Source: Methanofollis aquaemaris | GTDB lineage: Archaea; Halobacteriota; Methanomicrobia; Methanomicrobiales; Methanofollaceae | Reading direction: 5' to 3' | Assembly (NCBI RefSeq): GCF_017357525.1 | Contig: NZ_CP036172.1 | Coordinates: 62,001-126,000 of the forward strand | DNA length: 64,000 nucleotides | Shown: positions 52,278-60,934 of the stretch, one piece after another | Numbering within the stretch: the first letter of the stretch is position 1 | How the letters are laid out: every line of letters starts with the position of its first letter | The notes under the pieces: generated by a model | Databases searched by the model: none | What the model saw: only the letters and a program-made list of their open reading frames with translations | What the model was told of the DNA's origin: nothing | Position numbers and translations under genes: made by a program

Positions 52278-52670
52278 ATGAAACCGACGACACAGAGAAC
52301 CATCGACGACTTCCTCTCCCACGCCGACGAGATGGCCGACGACGTCCTTGCCGGCACCGAAGAATGGCTCGGCACCGTCCCCTTCATCTTCAAACTGATG
52401 CGCGAACGGCCCGAGGCCTTCGTCTTCTCGGCGCTCGGCGACTACAAGACCGCCCGCCCTGCGAGCCTCGATGCCCGGACCGCGGAACTCGTGGCCATCG
52501 CCGCGGCCGCAGGTGCCGGCGCCGACAAGTGCGTGAGGGTCCACATCGGGGCGGCCCTCAAGGAAGGCGCCACCCGCGACGAGATCCTGGACACCATCCT
52601 CATCGCCGGGGTCATCGGCAAGACCCGCGTCCTCGCCGACGCCCTCCGGTCATTCCAGGAATCGTTCTGA
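52278..52670 (+). CDS. Carboxymuconolactone decarboxylase/AhpD-like protein, one active-site Cys missing
   Basis: 130 residues. CMD-domain helices include LDARTAELVAIAAAAGAGAD and AALKEGATRDEILDTILIAG. AhpD-type redox proteins have C-x-x-C-x-x-x-H; here the segment reads ADKCVRVH, so C85 and H89 are kept but the first Cys is Ala82. Without the pair it cannot use the usual disulfide chemistry and may be a non-redox or single-Cys peroxidase-type member. It stands alone, followed by repeat copy G. Confidence 0.88.
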   Translation: MKPTTQRTIDDFLSHADEMADDVLAGTEEWLGTVPFIFKLMRERPEAFVFSALGDYKTARPASLDARTAELVAIAAAAGAGADKCVRVHIGAALKEGATRDEILDTILIAGVIGKTRVLADALRSFQESF

Positions 52671-52679
52671 ACGGCGGCT

Positions 52680-52935
52680 CTGAAGAATCGCTCATGAGGC
52701 GAGCGCACGCCTCAGGCATACCGCATGAATATTGTTCTGAACGGATCTCCGGGGTGTGGAAGGATCCTTGATCCCTCTCAATCGCCGCCCCTCGGCGCGA
52801 GACGGCGGTGAAGATTCTACAATCGGGGCGGCACGTCTGATCACCATGCCTTCCCCTATCTTCACACCGGGGGCGCTGCCCCCGAGACCCACGACCATTT
52901 TCATCCCATGTGCTTGAGCCCGGGGATCATGCCCA
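52680..52935 (+). repeat. Interspersed modular repeat, copy G, with inverted core at both ends
   Basis: Left core: gctcatgaggcgagcgcac, gcctcaggcataccgcatga (52688-52729). A shortened G+C module (ccctcggcgcgagacggcgg), gattctacaatcggggcggc and tgatcaccatgccttcccc follow, then the palindrome ccgggggcgctgcccccgag. At the right end, on the minus strand, is tgtagtattgggcatgatcc plus ctcaagcacatgggatgaaa (52941-52896). The two inverted cores delimit a ~250-bp unit. Confidence 0.82.
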
Positions 52936-52990
52936 ATACTACACGGCCCGAACAACGGATTTATCCCGGATCTTGTCCAACGCCTCAGGG

Positions 52991-53584
52991 ATGAGCGCTG
53001 TGCCGGAACCGGAGAGACAGGCCGTAGAGAAGAAGGCGTTGAGAGAGCAGGTCAAGGCACGCAGGGCCGCCCTCTCCACCGACGAGATCAGAGAAAAGAG
53101 CGGGGCCATCTCGGAGCGCCTCCTCCCCCTCCTGGACGGGGCCGGGACGGTGATGCTCTATGCCTCCAAGCCCCCCGAAGTCGAGACCGCAGGGCTCATC
53201 GACGCCCTCATCGCAGAGGGCAGGAGGGTCGTCCTCCCGATCATCGAGAAGGAGACCCATACCCTCCGCCTCTCTTCCATCCCCGACCGGAGCGTGCTGG
53301 TCGAGAGCACCTTCCATGTCCCCGAACCCATCGGCCACGAAGTCCCGGTCGACCCGGCCGACCTCGACGCCGTGGTCGTGCCCATGGTCGGGTTCGACCG
53401 TGTCTGTAACCGCCTCGGCTACGGCGCCGGATACTACGACCGCTTCCTTGAGGCCAACCCCGGCCTGACCGTCATCGGGGTCGCCTTTTCATGCCAGGAA
53501 CTCCCGTCCATCCCGAGCGAACCCTTCGACCGGCGGATGGACCGGATCATTACCGAAGGTGAGTGCATCGCCTGTCCTCCCTGA
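52991..53584 (+). CDS. 5-formyltetrahydrofolate cyclo-ligase family protein
   Basis: 197 residues from ATG 52991. Motifs: KKALREQVKARRAALSTDEI at the N-terminus, VMLYASKPPEVETAGLIDAL, and the signature VVPMVGFDRVCNRLGYGAGY with YDRFLE. The bacterial enzyme converts 5-formyl-THF to 5,10-methenyl-THF with ATP. In methanogens using tetrahydromethanopterin or THF for biosynthesis, the role is a folate/pterin salvage or repair step. The preceding 80 nt in frame come from the repeat region and are not coding. Confidence 0.92.
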   Translation: MSAVPEPERQAVEKKALREQVKARRAALSTDEIREKSGAISERLLPLLDGAGTVMLYASKPPEVETAGLIDALIAEGRRVVLPIIEKETHTLRLSSIPDRSVLVESTFHVPEPIGHEVPVDPADLDAVVVPMVGFDRVCNRLGYGAGYYDRFLEANPGLTVIGVAFSCQELPSIPSEPFDRRMDRIITEGECIACPP

Positions 53585-53597
53585 AAAGGGCACGCAC

Positions 53598-53610
53598 AAT
53601 TTTTAAATAC
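53598..53610 (+). promoter_or_regulatory. TATA box and leader of cdc48
   Basis: aatttttaaatac is a consensus TATA element 46-58 nt before the ATG at 53656. A leader of about 25-30 nt ends in an SD-like gaggtg (53645-53650) five bases before the start. This is one of the clearer leadered genes in the window. Confidence 0.7.
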
Positions 53611-53655
53611 TGGTTGCACTAACTTGTAGTAAGTCACTCTCAACGAGGTGCAACG

Positions 53656-56103
53656 ATGCCAAAAGACCAGGTTGAAGTCATCGTCAAAGAAGCATATCAC
53701 GAGGACGCAGGCCGGGGGATTGCGCGCGTCGGGATCGACGTGATGAAGGCCCTCAACCTCGTCTCCGGTGATGTGATCGAGATCCAGGGCCGCGAGAAAG
53801 CCGCGGCCATCGTCTGGCCCGGCTATCCCGAGGATACCGGCCGGGGAATTGTCAGGATCGACGGCAACATCAGGAGCGACGCACGGGTCGGGATCGACGA
53901 TACCGTCAGAGTCAGAAAAGTGGAGGCAGGCTACGGCCAGAAGGTGGTCATCCAGCCCACCCAGCCGATCCGGCTCGTCGGCGGCGAACAGTATCTCCGC
54001 CGGCTGATGGCCGGGCGGCCGGTCTTCGAGGGACAGTCCTTCAGGATCAACGTCCTCGGCAACCCCCTCACCTTTGTCATCTCAAAGGTGACCCCGCGGG
54101 GAATCGCGATCATCACCGACACGACCGAGATCGAACTGAAGGAGACACCGTACAAACCTGAAGAAGGAAAACGCAAACCGGTCTCCGACGTCCACTACGA
54201 GGACATCGGCGGACTGGGTCGGGAACTCGACATGGTCAGGGAGATGATCGAACTCCCCCTGCGCCACCCCGAGATCTTCGAGCGCCTCGGGATCGAGCCC
54301 CCGAAGGGCGTGCTTCTCTACGGCCCGCCCGGCACCGGCAAGACGCTCATCGCCAAGGCCGTCGCCAACGAGGTGGACGCCCACTTCATCTCGATCTCGG
54401 GCCCCGAGATCATGAGCAAGTACTACGGCGAGTCTGAGGAACGGCTGCGCGAGGTCTTCGAGGAGGCCCAGGAGAACGCCCCGACGATCATCTTCATCGA
54501 CGAACTCGACTCCATCGCTCCGAAGAGGGAGGAGACGAAGGGTGAGGTGGAGCGCCGCGTCGTCGCCCAACTCCTCGCCCTGATGGACGGGCTCGAGACC
54601 AGAGGACAGGTCGTGGTCATCGCCGCCACCAACATCCCCGACGTCCTCGACCCGGCGCTGCGCCGGGGCGGACGGTTCGACCGCGAGATCGAGATCGGGA
54701 TCCCCGACAAGAAGGGGCGGCACGAGATCCTCCAGGTCCACACCAGGGGCGTGCCCCTCGCCGAGAACGTCGACCTCGACCACCTGGCAGAGATCACCCA
54801 CGGTTTCGTCGGGGCCGACGTCTCCCTTCTGGTGAAGGAGGCGGCGATGCACGCCCTCCGCAAGGTGATCCCGAAGATCAAGGCAGAGGAGGAGATCCCC
54901 GCCGAACTGATCGAGGAACTGAAGGTGACCGGAGAGAACTTCGACGAGGCCCTCAAGCACGTCGAACCCTCGGCGATGCGCGAGGTGCTCGTCGAGGTGC
55001 CCGACGTGAAGTGGACCGACGTCGGCGGGCTCGAAGAGGTGAAGGCCGATCTCACCGAGGCGGTGGAGTGGCCGCTGAAGTACCCGGAGGTCTTTGCCAG
55101 GTTGCAGACCAAACCGCCCAAGGGCATCCTCCTCTTCGGCCCGCCCGGCACCGGCAAGACGTTGCTTGCCAAGGCGACCGCAAACGAAAGCGAGTGCAAC
55201 TTCATCTCGGTGAAGGGGCCCGAACTCCTCTCGAAGTGGGTCGGCGAGTCTGAGAAAGGCGTGCGAGAGATCTTCAGGAAGGCACGGCAGGCGGCGCCGT
55301 CGATCATCTTCTTCGACGAGATCGATTCCCTGGTGCCGCGGCGCGGCTCGTACTCGGACTCGACGCATGTCACCGAGAGCGTCGTCTCCCAGCTCCTCAC
55401 CGAACTCGACGGCCTGGAAGAACTCAAGGATGTCGTGGTCCTGGGTGCGACGAACCGGCCCGACATGCTCGACGAGGCCCTGATGCGCCCCGGCAGGCTC
55501 GACCGCGTCGTCTATGTCCCGCCGCCGGACAAAGAGAGCAGAGAGAAGATCTTCGAGGTCTACCTCCGCGGCACCGAGGGACTCCTCGCCGCCGACGTCG
55601 ACGTCGACGCCATGGTGGACCGGACCGAGGGCTTTGCCGGCGCCGACATCGAGGCGGTGGTGAGAGAGGCGAAACTGGCGGCGATGCGCGAGTTCATCGA
55701 CGCGATGCGGGACAAGTCGCCGCAGGAGCGCGACGACGCCGTTGCGAACGTGCGGGTCACGAAGAGACACTTCGATGCGGCCTTCGAGAGGGTGAAACCC
55801 TCCCTCCCCAGGGAGCGGCTCGAAGAGTTCGAGAGGCTCTCCTGGGAGATCCTGTACTCGGGCGAACAGCGGGCCGCCCTCGAGAAGGCCTCTTCCCTCG
55901 TCAAGCGTGCCGGCCTGGTCAAAGAGGCCGGGAAGGACGAAAAGATCAAGGATCTGGTCGGGGCCCTGGAGGCCGCAACCTTTGCCAGGAAGAAAGACTT
56001 TGCCGGGATCAGGCAACTCACCGAAGACCTGGAGACAAAACTCGAAGCGTTCAGGAAAAAACCGACCTTTGCGGGCATCACGCCCCCGATGAGCGGAGCC
56101 TGA
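53656..56103 (+). CDS. cdc48: CDC48/p97-type AAA ATPase
   Basis: 815 residues. The N-domain (1-185; double-psi barrel [20 protein letters not shown] plus a second half) precedes two AAA domains. D1: Walker [11 protein letters not shown], Walker [14 protein letters not shown]2: [10 protein letters not shown] and [15 protein letters not shown]. Second regions of homology are [20 protein letters not shown] and [20 protein letters not shown]. As a hexamer it unfolds proteins and feeds them to the proteasome. The C-terminal tail of about 80 residues is longer and more helical than in eukaryotic p97. Strong TATA box and SD upstream. Confidence 0.97.
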   Translation: MPKDQVEVIVKEAYHEDAGRGIARVGIDVMKALNLVSGDVIEIQGREKAAAIVWPGYPEDTGRGIVRIDGNIRSDARVGIDDTVRVRKVEAGYGQKVVIQPTQPIRLVGGEQYLRRLMAGRPVFEGQSFRINVLGNPLTFVISKVTPRGIAIITDTTEIELKETPYKPEEGKRKPVSDVHYEDIGGLGRELDMVREMIELPLRHPEIFERLGIEPPKGVLLYGPPGTGKTLIAKAVANEVDAHFISISGPEIMSKYYGESEERLREVFEEAQENAPTIIFIDELDSIAPKREETKGEVERRVVAQLLALMDGLETRGQVVVIAATNIPDVLDPALRRGGRFDREIEIGIPDKKGRHEILQVHTRGVPLAENVDLDHLAEITHGFVGADVSLLVKEAAMHALRKVIPKIKAEEEIPAELIEELKVTGENFDEALKHVEPSAMREVLVEVPDVKWTDVGGLEEVKADLTEAVEWPLKYPEVFARLQTKPPKGILLFGPPGTGKTLLAKATANESECNFISVKGPELLSKWVGESEKGVREIFRKARQAAPSIIFFDEIDSLVPRRGSYSDSTHVTESVVSQLLTELDGLEELKDVVVLGATNRPDMLDEALMRPGRLDRVVYVPPPDKESREKIFEVYLRGTEGLLAADVDVDAMVDRTEGFAGADIEAVVREAKLAAMREFIDAMRDKSPQERDDAVANVRVTKRHFDAAFERVKPSLPRERLEEFERLSWEILYSGEQRAALEKASSLVKRAGLVKEAGKDEKIKDLVGALEAATFARKKDFAGIRQLTEDLETKLEAFRKKPTFAGITPPMSGA

Positions 56104-56636
56104 ACGCGCTCAAGATCCGCCCACCTTTTTTTCAGGGGATGGAAATCCTTCCTGATGGCTCTGTTGAATCGGGCGTGAACCGGGAGCACGCCTCAGGCAT
56201 ACTGCATGAAAATTGTTCAGAGCGAGTTCCAGGGTGTGGAAGGATCTTTGATCCTTCTCAATCGCCGCCCCTCGGCTATCTTCGCCGTGGGGGGTCCGGG
56301 GGGCAACGCCCCCCGGCGAGAGACGGCGGTGAAGATTCTGTGGTCGGGGCGGCACGTTGGATCATCACACCTTCCCCCCTCCTCGCGCCGGGGGCGCTGT
56401 TCCCGAACTCCGGGGATGGCGATAGGGACGGGAAGGCGGAGGGCTGATCGTTCAGAGTGTCTGTTTCTCCTTGTGAGGATGACAGGGCGAAACTTCCATA
56501 TATGGCCTCCGTGGCCGCCTGAACTTCCCATTCCCTCAAACTTCGGACAATTTATCCCCAATATCCAATAAAGTGGATGAAAAATGCGCCCTTGAAATGC
56601 CTAATCTATAAATATCATGGTTGGCGATTACTGACT
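56104..56636. other. Gene-free interval containing repeat copy H and TPR-gene promoter
   Basis: After repeat copy H the remaining sequence (56450-56636) has no recognisable gene. A TATA-like ctataaatatc (56606-56616) lies about 25 nt before the TPR-gene ATG. Confidence 0.55.
56155..56445 (+). repeat. Interspersed modular repeat, copy H (three modules)
   Basis: Core gttgaatcgggcgtgaaccg ... cctcaggcatactgcatgaaaat (56161-56213) and a spacer shared with copy G (gggtgtggaaggatc). Then ggggggtccggggggcaacg / ccccccggcgagagac, gattctgtggtcggggcggc, and the third module accttccccc ... gggaaggcgg enclosing gccgggggcgctgttcccg. It follows cdc48 on the same strand. Confidence 0.85.
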
Positions 56637-57425
56637 ATGAAGGTGAAGTGGGCCGTCATCCTCGCTCTCCTCCTCGTCGGAACCGCTTTTTTTCTCTCCG
56701 ACAGGATTGCAGAGGAACCTGAATTCCTCAACGAGCACGTCGCCGGCACCGGGGCCGCCGTCGCCGGGGTCTTTCTCTCTGCCGGTCATGCAGGGCCGGC
56801 CCTCGACTGCGTCGAATTCTTTGCCGCGGCCGACCCCGACAACCCCGACCTCCTCTGGGTGAAAGGCGACGCCCTCTCTGCCGCAGGCCGGTATGAGGAG
56901 GCGGTCGTCTGCTATGACACCGCCCTTCTGAACGATCCCGACGACCCCGCGATGCTCGTCGGGAAGGCGAACGCCCTCTCGATGTCCGGCGAGTTGGAGG
57001 AAGCCCTCGAAGCCTGCGAGCAGGCGCTCGCCAGCGAACCTGAGGCGATGGCCGCCCTGGACAAGGCCGGCTACCTCAACCTGCGCCTGGGCAGATATCT
57101 CGAGGCCGCCGACTGCTATGACACCGTCATCGAGGCGCGGCCAGGGGACGCGGCGGCCTGGATCAGGCGCGGGGACGCCTTCATGTACATCTCCCTCAGG
57201 CAGGAAGAACAACTCAAAGAGACCTACCGCACCCTCGGCACCCCCGGAGCCGGAGCCGCCGCATCTTTCCCCAACATCGACCCCTACATGGAAGCGATGG
57301 AGTGCTACAACCAGGCCATCGCCCTCGACCCCAAGACCGCCCCCTTCCTCGCCGCCAGACTGGTGGCGCGTTCAGAGATCACCGTAAAGACCTGCGAGGA
57401 GATCCTGGATAACCTCGGTAAATAG
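56637..57425 (+). CDS. Membrane-anchored TPR protein
   Basis: 262 residues from ATG 56637. One N-terminal membrane helix (KWAVILALLLVGTAFFLSDR) is followed by four to five tetratricopeptide repeats. Examples: LLWVKGDALSAAGRYEEAVV, AMLVGKANALSMSGELEEAL and ALDKAGYLNLRLGRYLEAAD. TPR arrays mediate protein-protein contacts; the domain probably faces outwards. The message is likely leaderless. An open stretch upstream (56577-56636) is over the promoter and is excluded. Confidence 0.85.
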   Translation: MKVKWAVILALLLVGTAFFLSDRIAEEPEFLNEHVAGTGAAVAGVFLSAGHAGPALDCVEFFAAADPDNPDLLWVKGDALSAAGRYEEAVVCYDTALLNDPDDPAMLVGKANALSMSGELEEALEACEQALASEPEAMAALDKAGYLNLRLGRYLEAADCYDTVIEARPGDAAAWIRRGDAFMYISLRQEEQLKETYRTLGTPGAGAAASFPNIDPYMEAMECYNQAIALDPKTAPFLAARLVARSEITVKTCEEILDNLGK

Positions 57426-57529
57426 GACGGCATTCCGGCGTCCTGATCCACCTCCCTTTTATCCGGAGAGGCGCCCGGCCTCTTCCCCCCCAGTAAAACA
57501 TAAGTACGCGGTGAAATGATTGAGTCTGT

Positions 57530-58447
57530 ATGTCTTCACAGGTTTCCATTTCCGTCCCCGCCGACGTCCCCGAGACGGCGCGGGAGACCTATATCCAGAA
57601 CCTTACCACCATCACCCATGGCACCGGCCGCCTGATGCTCTTTGCCGGAGACCAGAAGATCGAACACCTCAACGACGACTTTTATGGTGAGAACATCCCG
57701 GCCGACGACGCCGACCCCGAGCACCTCTTCAGGGTTGCGAAGCAGGGACGCATCGGCGTCTTTGCAACGCAGATCGGGCTCGTCGCCAGGTATGGATCAG
57801 ATTACCCTGAAGTTCCCTATCTCGTCAAACTCAACTCCAAGACCCACCTGGTCAAGACCGCCCAGAAAGACCCGGTCAGCCCGCTCCTCACCACCGTCGA
57901 GCAGGTCGTCCGCTTCCGCGATCAGAGCGGCCTGAAGATCGCAGGCGTCGGCTACACCATCTACCTCGGCTCCGAGTTCGAGGACCGGATGCTCAAAGAG
58001 GCGGCCGAGGTCGTCAACGAGGCCCACCAGCACGGCCTGATCACCGTGCTCTGGATCTATCCGCGGGGTGCGGCGGTCAAGGACGAGAAAGACCCCCACC
58101 TCATCGCCGGGGCGACCGGTGTGGCCGCGTGTCTGGGCTCTGACTTCGTCAAGGTGAACGCCCCCAAGAAAGACGGCGCCTCCGCGGCCGACCTCCTCAA
58201 GGAAGCGACCCTTGCCGCAGGCCGGACCTCGGTCGTCTGCGCCGGCGGGTCGAGCGTCGACGAGGAGACCTTCCTCAGACAACTCTACGACCAGATCCAC
58301 ACCGGCGGCGCACACGGCAACGCCACCGGTCGCAACCTCCACCAGAAGTCCCTGGGCGAGGCGGTCAGGATGTGCAACGCCATCTCGGCCATCACCCTCG
58401 ACGACGCCTCCGTCGAGGACGCCCTCGCGCTCCTGAAGGGCAACTGA
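57530..58447 (+). CDS. Class I fructose-bisphosphate aldolase, archaeal DhnA/FbaB type
   Basis: 305 residues of the DeoC/FbaB (COG1830) family, Schiff-base aldolases that interconvert fructose 1,6-bisphosphate with the triose phosphates. Features: LMLFAGDQKIEHLNDDFYG (substrate-loop Asp and Lys), VWIYPRGAAVKD-type strand LITVLWIYPRGAAVKD, FVKVNAPKKDGAS (likely Schiff-base Lys region) and VVCAGGSSVDEETF (phosphate-binding loop). Probable TATA box (taaaacataag) about 35 nt upstream. First of three gluconeogenic genes. Confidence 0.9.
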   Translation: MSSQVSISVPADVPETARETYIQNLTTITHGTGRLMLFAGDQKIEHLNDDFYGENIPADDADPEHLFRVAKQGRIGVFATQIGLVARYGSDYPEVPYLVKLNSKTHLVKTAQKDPVSPLLTTVEQVVRFRDQSGLKIAGVGYTIYLGSEFEDRMLKEAAEVVNEAHQHGLITVLWIYPRGAAVKDEKDPHLIAGATGVAACLGSDFVKVNAPKKDGASAADLLKEATLAAGRTSVVCAGGSSVDEETFLRQLYDQIHTGGAHGNATGRNLHQKSLGEAVRMCNAISAITLDDASVEDALALLKGN

Positions 58448-58530
58448 AACCCTCTCCTCTTTTCGGCCCTCCTGAGGGGGGCGGTCTTCTTATAGGGGAT
58501 CTGATATAGAGAATCTCGGAGTTGTGGATT

Positions 58531-59433
58531 ATGACGACACTGCGCGAATATCTGGAGTCCGCAGGCTGCGAGGCCGGGCTGCGGGATCTCATCCTGCTCA
58601 TCGGCAGACAGGCGACCCCGATCAGGGAGGCCTTCATCACCCACCAGGCCTATGTCGATTCCGAGAATGTCTTCGGTGAACAGCAGGCCGCGATGGACAC
58701 CTGGGCCGACGCCTGGATCACCCGCGTCCTCGGCGAGTCGGGACTGATCCGGGAACTCGCCTCCGAAGAGCAGGAAGAGGTGGCGGTCTTCCCTGACTCG
58801 GCCCATGAGTATGCGATCGTGATGGACCCGATGGACGGGTCGTCGCTCATCCAGACCAACCTCTCGGTCGGGACGATCATCGGGATCTTCGGGAACGGCA
58901 GCGTGATGCAGTCGGGACGAAACCTGAAGGCCGCCCTCTATCTGCTCTACGGCCCGATGACCACGCTCACCCTCTCGGTCGGGCAGGGCGTGCAGGTCTT
59001 TGCGATGGACAAAGACGGGGAGTACCGCCTCCTCCACCGGGACATGACCATCCCGGAGGGGAAGAACTACGGCACCGGCGGGACGCGCCCGACCTGGGTC
59101 GCACCCCACCGCGCCTTCATCGAAGCGATCGAGGAGGAAGGGGCGAAGATCCGGTACACCGGATCCTTCGTGGCCGACTTCCACCAGATCCTCACCTACG
59201 GCGGGGTCTACTGTTATCCGGCCCTCAACGAGAAACCGACCGGCAAACTCCGCCTCCTCTATGAGGCCATCCCCATCGGGTTCATCGCCGAACAGGCGGG
59301 AGGGAAGACCTCGGACGGTCGCCAGAGTCTTCTCGACATCGTTCCCGAAAAACCGCACCAGCGCACTCCCATCTATGTCGGGAGTCCGGGGATGATCCGG
59401 AAGGTGGAGGCGGCCTTCGGGACCAGGCGATGA
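58531..59433 (+). CDS. fbp: Class I fructose-1,6-bisphosphatase
   Basis: 300 residues from ATG 58531 (an in-frame TTG nine bases earlier is less likely). Metal site: EEQEEVAV (Glu), VMDPMDGSSLIQTNLSVGTI (the D-P-x-D-G-S-S signature) and the C-terminal Glu in LRLLYEAIPIGFIAEQAGG. It removes the 1-phosphate of FBP, the committed gluconeogenic step. 83 bp after the aldolase gene, so probably the same transcript. In many archaea this job is done by the bifunctional FBP aldolase/phosphatase, a diverged copy of which follows. Confidence 0.95.
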   Translation: MTTLREYLESAGCEAGLRDLILLIGRQATPIREAFITHQAYVDSENVFGEQQAAMDTWADAWITRVLGESGLIRELASEEQEEVAVFPDSAHEYAIVMDPMDGSSLIQTNLSVGTIIGIFGNGSVMQSGRNLKAALYLLYGPMTTLTLSVGQGVQVFAMDKDGEYRLLHRDMTIPEGKNYGTGGTRPTWVAPHRAFIEAIEEEGAKIRYTGSFVADFHQILTYGGVYCYPALNEKPTGKLRLLYEAIPIGFIAEQAGGKTSDGRQSLLDIVPEKPHQRTPIYVGSPGMIRKVEAAFGTRR

Positions 59434-60248
59434 ACGCGGTCACCGTCCTCACCGCCGACCTCGGCGGCTACCCGGCCGGGATGCGGGCCCACCCTCTCGT
59501 CGTCGAGACGGCGGCGAAGATGTTCAGGGCCGAGCACGGCGGGGTGATCGCCGACTCGTTCGTGACGCGGGCCGGCGGGAGACTTGCCTGCGCGGTCACC
59601 CACCAGGACGGCGCGGCGGTCGAGGTCCTCTGTGACCGCGTGCTCTCCGCGTGTGCAAAGACCGCCGGAGAGACCGGACTCATCGGCCCCGGCGATGCGG
59701 AGACGGTCACCCTGCCCGTTGACGAGGAAGGGGCCGAGTTACTCGTCTTCCTCACTGCCGGAGCAAAAGCCGGGGCATGGGACCGACCCCTTGCCGGACT
59801 CTATGCCGACCCCTTCACCTCTCCGGGTCTGGTCGGCGACCCCCTGATGCACCCGGGCTTCGAGTTTGTCTGCGACGACGGCGCGGCCTTCGGCACGCCG
59901 GAAGAGACCTACGACCTCCTCGGCCATCTGAAAGCCGGCGGGAGGGTGCGGAAGGTCAGGCGAAAGGACGGACTCTCTGCCGCCGCCGCGGGTGCCGGCG
60001 CCGACCCCGCTCTCATCCTCAGGGCAGGCCCCGGCCTTCCTGATGTCGTGACGGCCCTCGGCGTCGCTGCGTCACCCGGGTCAGGGCTCATGCCGGTCGG
60101 CCTCTGCGACCTCGGCCCGACCCGCCCGAAGACCGCCTGCCTCGGGTTCTCGGTCCGCGATCTGATGCTCGTCGGCCCGGCCGATCTCTACGACGACCCG
60201 ACCTACGAGCGGGCACGGACACACACCCGGCCGCCGGCCTGGCCGTGA
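59430..60248 (+). CDS. Diverged homologue of archaeal FBP aldolase/phosphatase
   Basis: 272 residues, overlapping fbp by 4 bp. The N-terminus VTVLTADLGGYPAGMRAHPL, then GVIADSFVTRAGGRLACAVT and HQDGAAVE, follow the bifunctional FBPA/P pattern. However, the metal-binding DD of that enzyme (GDDL) is replaced by GGRL and the GLYGAGQD segment by GLIGPGDA. The protein is about 90 residues shorter than genuine FBPA/P. Catalysis by the known mechanism looks lost. It may be a regulatory or scaffold protein for the two preceding enzymes, or have a new activity. Family assignment is moderate. Confidence 0.75.
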   Translation: MNAVTVLTADLGGYPAGMRAHPLVVETAAKMFRAEHGGVIADSFVTRAGGRLACAVTHQDGAAVEVLCDRVLSACAKTAGETGLIGPGDAETVTLPVDEEGAELLVFLTAGAKAGAWDRPLAGLYADPFTSPGLVGDPLMHPGFEFVCDDGAAFGTPEETYDLLGHLKAGGRVRKVRRKDGLSAAAAGAGADPALILRAGPGLPDVVTALGVAASPGSGLMPVGLCDLGPTRPKTACLGFSVRDLMLVGPADLYDDPTYERARTHTRPPAWP

Positions 60249-60301
60249 GTCCCCCTATTTTCCCCCGGAACCCGGCTAAAAAAGAGATTCAGGGACGATG
60301 G

Positions 60302-60312
60302 AAAGATTAAAT
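60302..60312 (+). promoter_or_regulatory. TATA box of LSm gene
   Basis: aaagattaaat(ac) lies about 27-35 nt before the LSm ATG at 60338; predicted leader is short or absent. Confidence 0.55.
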
Positions 60313-60337
60313 ACTTTCCACCTCCACATAACCTCAG

Positions 60338-60574
60338 ATGGTCAACAGTATCGTTCTGCCGGTCAAGAAAGTTTTTTCGCTTGTCGATTCTAAAATCGTC
60401 GTTGAGATCAAGGACGAAGGGAAGAAACTTCAGGGCAGGCTCGTCGCCGTCGACGAACACATGAACCTGCACATGGATGAGACGATCGAGTACAACGGCG
60501 ACCAGCGGGGGCGCACCCTCGGCACCGTCGTCATCAGAGGGAACAACATTCTGACGATCTCACCCCTCGTCTGA
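60338..60574 (+). CDS. LSm (Sm-like) RNA-binding protein
   Basis: 78 residues. Sm1 (KIVVEIKDEGKKLQGRLVAV plus DEHMNLHMDET) and Sm2 (LGTVVIRGNNILTISPL, with the R-G-N/D-x-I/V signature) are intact. Archaeal LSm proteins form heptameric rings that bind U-rich RNA. The HTH gene starts six bp after the stop, a compact two-gene unit. Confidence 0.95.
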   Translation: MVNSIVLPVKKVFSLVDSKIVVEIKDEGKKLQGRLVAVDEHMNLHMDETIEYNGDQRGRTLGTVVIRGNNILTISPLV

Positions 60575-60580
60575 TGGGCC

Positions 60581-60925
60581 ATGCCGTCTATCGAAGATGA
60601 AGCGCTGAAGGTCATCCAGTCCAGGCCCGATGGGGTGCTCCAGAGTGAACTCTGGAAGCTCCTCAACATCGACAGCCGGAAATGCTCGAGGGTCGTGCGC
60701 AGGATCGCCGACGCCGGTCTTATCGACCGGATCGAGTTCAGGGAAGAGGGGATCAAGACCTACCGTCTGAAGGCACGCAAGCAGGCGGCCGACCCCTCCC
60801 TGCTCATGGCCGGGGAAGAACTGATCCCCTGCATCGCCTGCGAGCTCGACTGTAATGTCGAGCAGTGCCCACTTCTCATGGACTGGATGTACGAACTCGC
60901 AATCTCTGAGATGAGTAGCGAGTGA
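60581..60925 (+). CDS. Winged-helix regulator with a four-Cys cluster motif
   Basis: 114 residues. An N-terminal winged helix (LKVIQSRPDGVLQSELWKLL ... CSRVVRRIADAGLIDRIEFR) of Lrp/MarR-like type precedes a C-terminal C-x2-C-x3-C-x4-C-P motif (CIACELDCNVEQCP), which could hold a [4Fe-4S] cluster or zinc. This would make it a candidate redox- or metal-responsive regulator. It follows the LSm gene by six bp. Confidence 0.87.
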   Translation: MPSIEDEALKVIQSRPDGVLQSELWKLLNIDSRKCSRVVRRIADAGLIDRIEFREEGIKTYRLKARKQAADPSLLMAGEELIPCIACELDCNVEQCPLLMDWMYELAISEMSSE

Positions 60926-60934
60926 AGAGGGGGA

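Noticed and set aside
54082-56016. 644-codon antisense frame across cdc48
   Set aside because: It is a shadow of the strongly conserved AAA ATPase; no recognisable domain.
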